A stretch of 13,889 bases of DNA from an uncultured Bacillota bacterium. GTDB taxonomy: Bacteria; Bacillota; Sulfobacillia; UBA995; UBA9673. Location: positions 1 to 13,889 of the forward strand of contig CALMHV010000193.1 in NCBI GenBank assembly GCA_937863905.1, written 5' to 3'. A program made the position numbers and the translations under genes. Numbering within the stretch: position 1 is the first letter of the stretch; each line of letters starts with the position of its first letter. This document shows positions 13,691 to 13,889 of the stretch, one piece after another. The notes below the pieces were generated by a model. That model worked only from the letters and a program-made list of their open reading frames with translations. It did not search any database and was not told where the DNA came from.

Positions 13691-13740
13691 CCGGGCCCCA
13701 CCGGGCCCCACCGGACCTCACCGAGCCCCACCGGGCCGGG
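13691..13740. repeat. Array of about five 10-bp repeats upstream of the MoxR promoter
   Basis: CCGGGCCCCA at 13691-13700 is repeated exactly at 13701-13710 and imperfectly at 13711-13720 (CCGGACCTCA), 13721-13730 (CCGAGCCCCA) and 13731-13740 (CCGGGCCGGG). The 10-bp period is close to one helical turn, so the copies face one side of the DNA. It lies directly upstream of the putative extended -10. Confidence 0.75.
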
Positions 13741-13845
13741 CCGCGTCAGCCAGCGTCGCGCGCGCCACCCCCACTCCGGGAGGTTCTACCTGGCCGTCCG
13801 CGAATTCGCCGGCAAAGAGAGTTGGTCCTGATGGGAGGGGAGAAT

Positions 13846-13889
13846 GTGGGCGTCTTCAAATGCGGCGCGTGCGGCGCCACCGCCGAGGG
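13846..13889 (+). CDS. Small zinc-ribbon/rubredoxin-like protein (5' end only)
   Basis: Fourteen full codons are visible before the window ends. The reading VGVFKCGACGATAE has one Cys-X2-Cys knuckle in the style of rubredoxin-like or rubrerythrin-type iron or zinc sites, where a second CXXC pair is expected about 15-20 residues later, outside the window. GTG 13846 is chosen because GGAGG (13834-13838) lies seven bases upstream; the in-frame ATG 13831 lacks a site. Divergent from the MoxR gene. It resembles the short RCKP-type rubredoxin-like proteins of anaerobes, but this rests on few residues. Confidence 0.5.
   Translation, partial: MGVFKCGACGATAE

Noticed and set aside
12625..13731. N-terminal extension of the VWA protein to 13731
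   Set aside because: It reads through the MoxR gene in the wrong frame, with Arg/Pro-rich shadow sequence; ATG 12624 in the ATGA overlap is the start.
1..13889. CRISPR arrays, tRNA or rRNA genes, transposases, attachment sites
   Set aside because: None seen. The tandem repeats lack regular spacers, no cloverleaf with CCA-type end was recognised and no transposase or integrase motif appears in any real reading frame.

Overview
The window looks like chromosomal DNA of a GC-rich, anaerobic, spore-forming member of the Bacillota (Firmicutes). The evidence is a YlbJ-type sporulation membrane protein, a PrcB-C/Gmad2 lipoprotein of the kind found in spore-formers, a CooC-type nickel insertase for Ni-CO dehydrogenase, a tungsten-type aldehyde:ferredoxin oxidoreductase, and a membrane Fe-S oxidoreductase of the heterodisulfide-reductase/FadF (EMO) type. 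No RNA gene, CRISPR array, transposase or phage gene was seen. The genus cannot be named from sequence alone.

Layout. 1-797 (minus, runs off the left edge): cooC. 798-1022: intergenic, with a 37/38-bp tandem repeat that also covers the 3' end of the next gene. 1023-1769 (minus): DUF3786 protein, probable TTG start. 1873-2570 (minus): HEPN/MNT toxin-antitoxin pair. 2726-6457 (minus): iron-type alcohol dehydrogenase, SCP2 sterol-carrier protein and aldehyde:ferredoxin oxidoreductase, transcribed in that order. 6631-7449 (plus): lipoprotein. 7485-8810 (minus): ylbJ. 8988-11108 (plus): fused cytochrome-b-like/HdrD-like oxidoreductase. 11152-13631 (minus): MoxR AAA+ ATPase followed by a VWA (CoxE-like) protein, joined by an ATGA overlap. 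13846-13889 (plus, runs off the right edge): start of a small zinc-ribbon/rubredoxin-like gene.

How the parts may work together. Alcohol dehydrogenase, SCP2 and AOR form a compact alcohol-aldehyde-acid module in which a hydrophobic-ligand carrier sits between the two redox enzymes; electrons would pass to NAD(P) and ferredoxin. The Hdr/EMO-type protein would pass electrons between a soluble carrier and membrane quinone. CooC points to CO or Wood-Ljungdahl metabolism just outside the left edge. MoxR/VWA pairs act as chaperones for metalloenzyme maturation; the client is not evident here.

The most unusual features are: (1) the MoxR gene has no ATG, GTG or TTG upstream of its Walker A motif, yet a strong ribosome site lies seven bases before a CTG codon, behind a dyad that overlaps an extended -10 promoter and next to a 10-bp phased repeat; (2) there are at least seven unrelated short tandem duplications (units of 10, 14, 20, 21, 25, 27 and 37/38 bp), several of which duplicate a stop codon or ribosome-binding site at a gene border; (3) the three-gene alcohol/SCP2/AOR arrangement.
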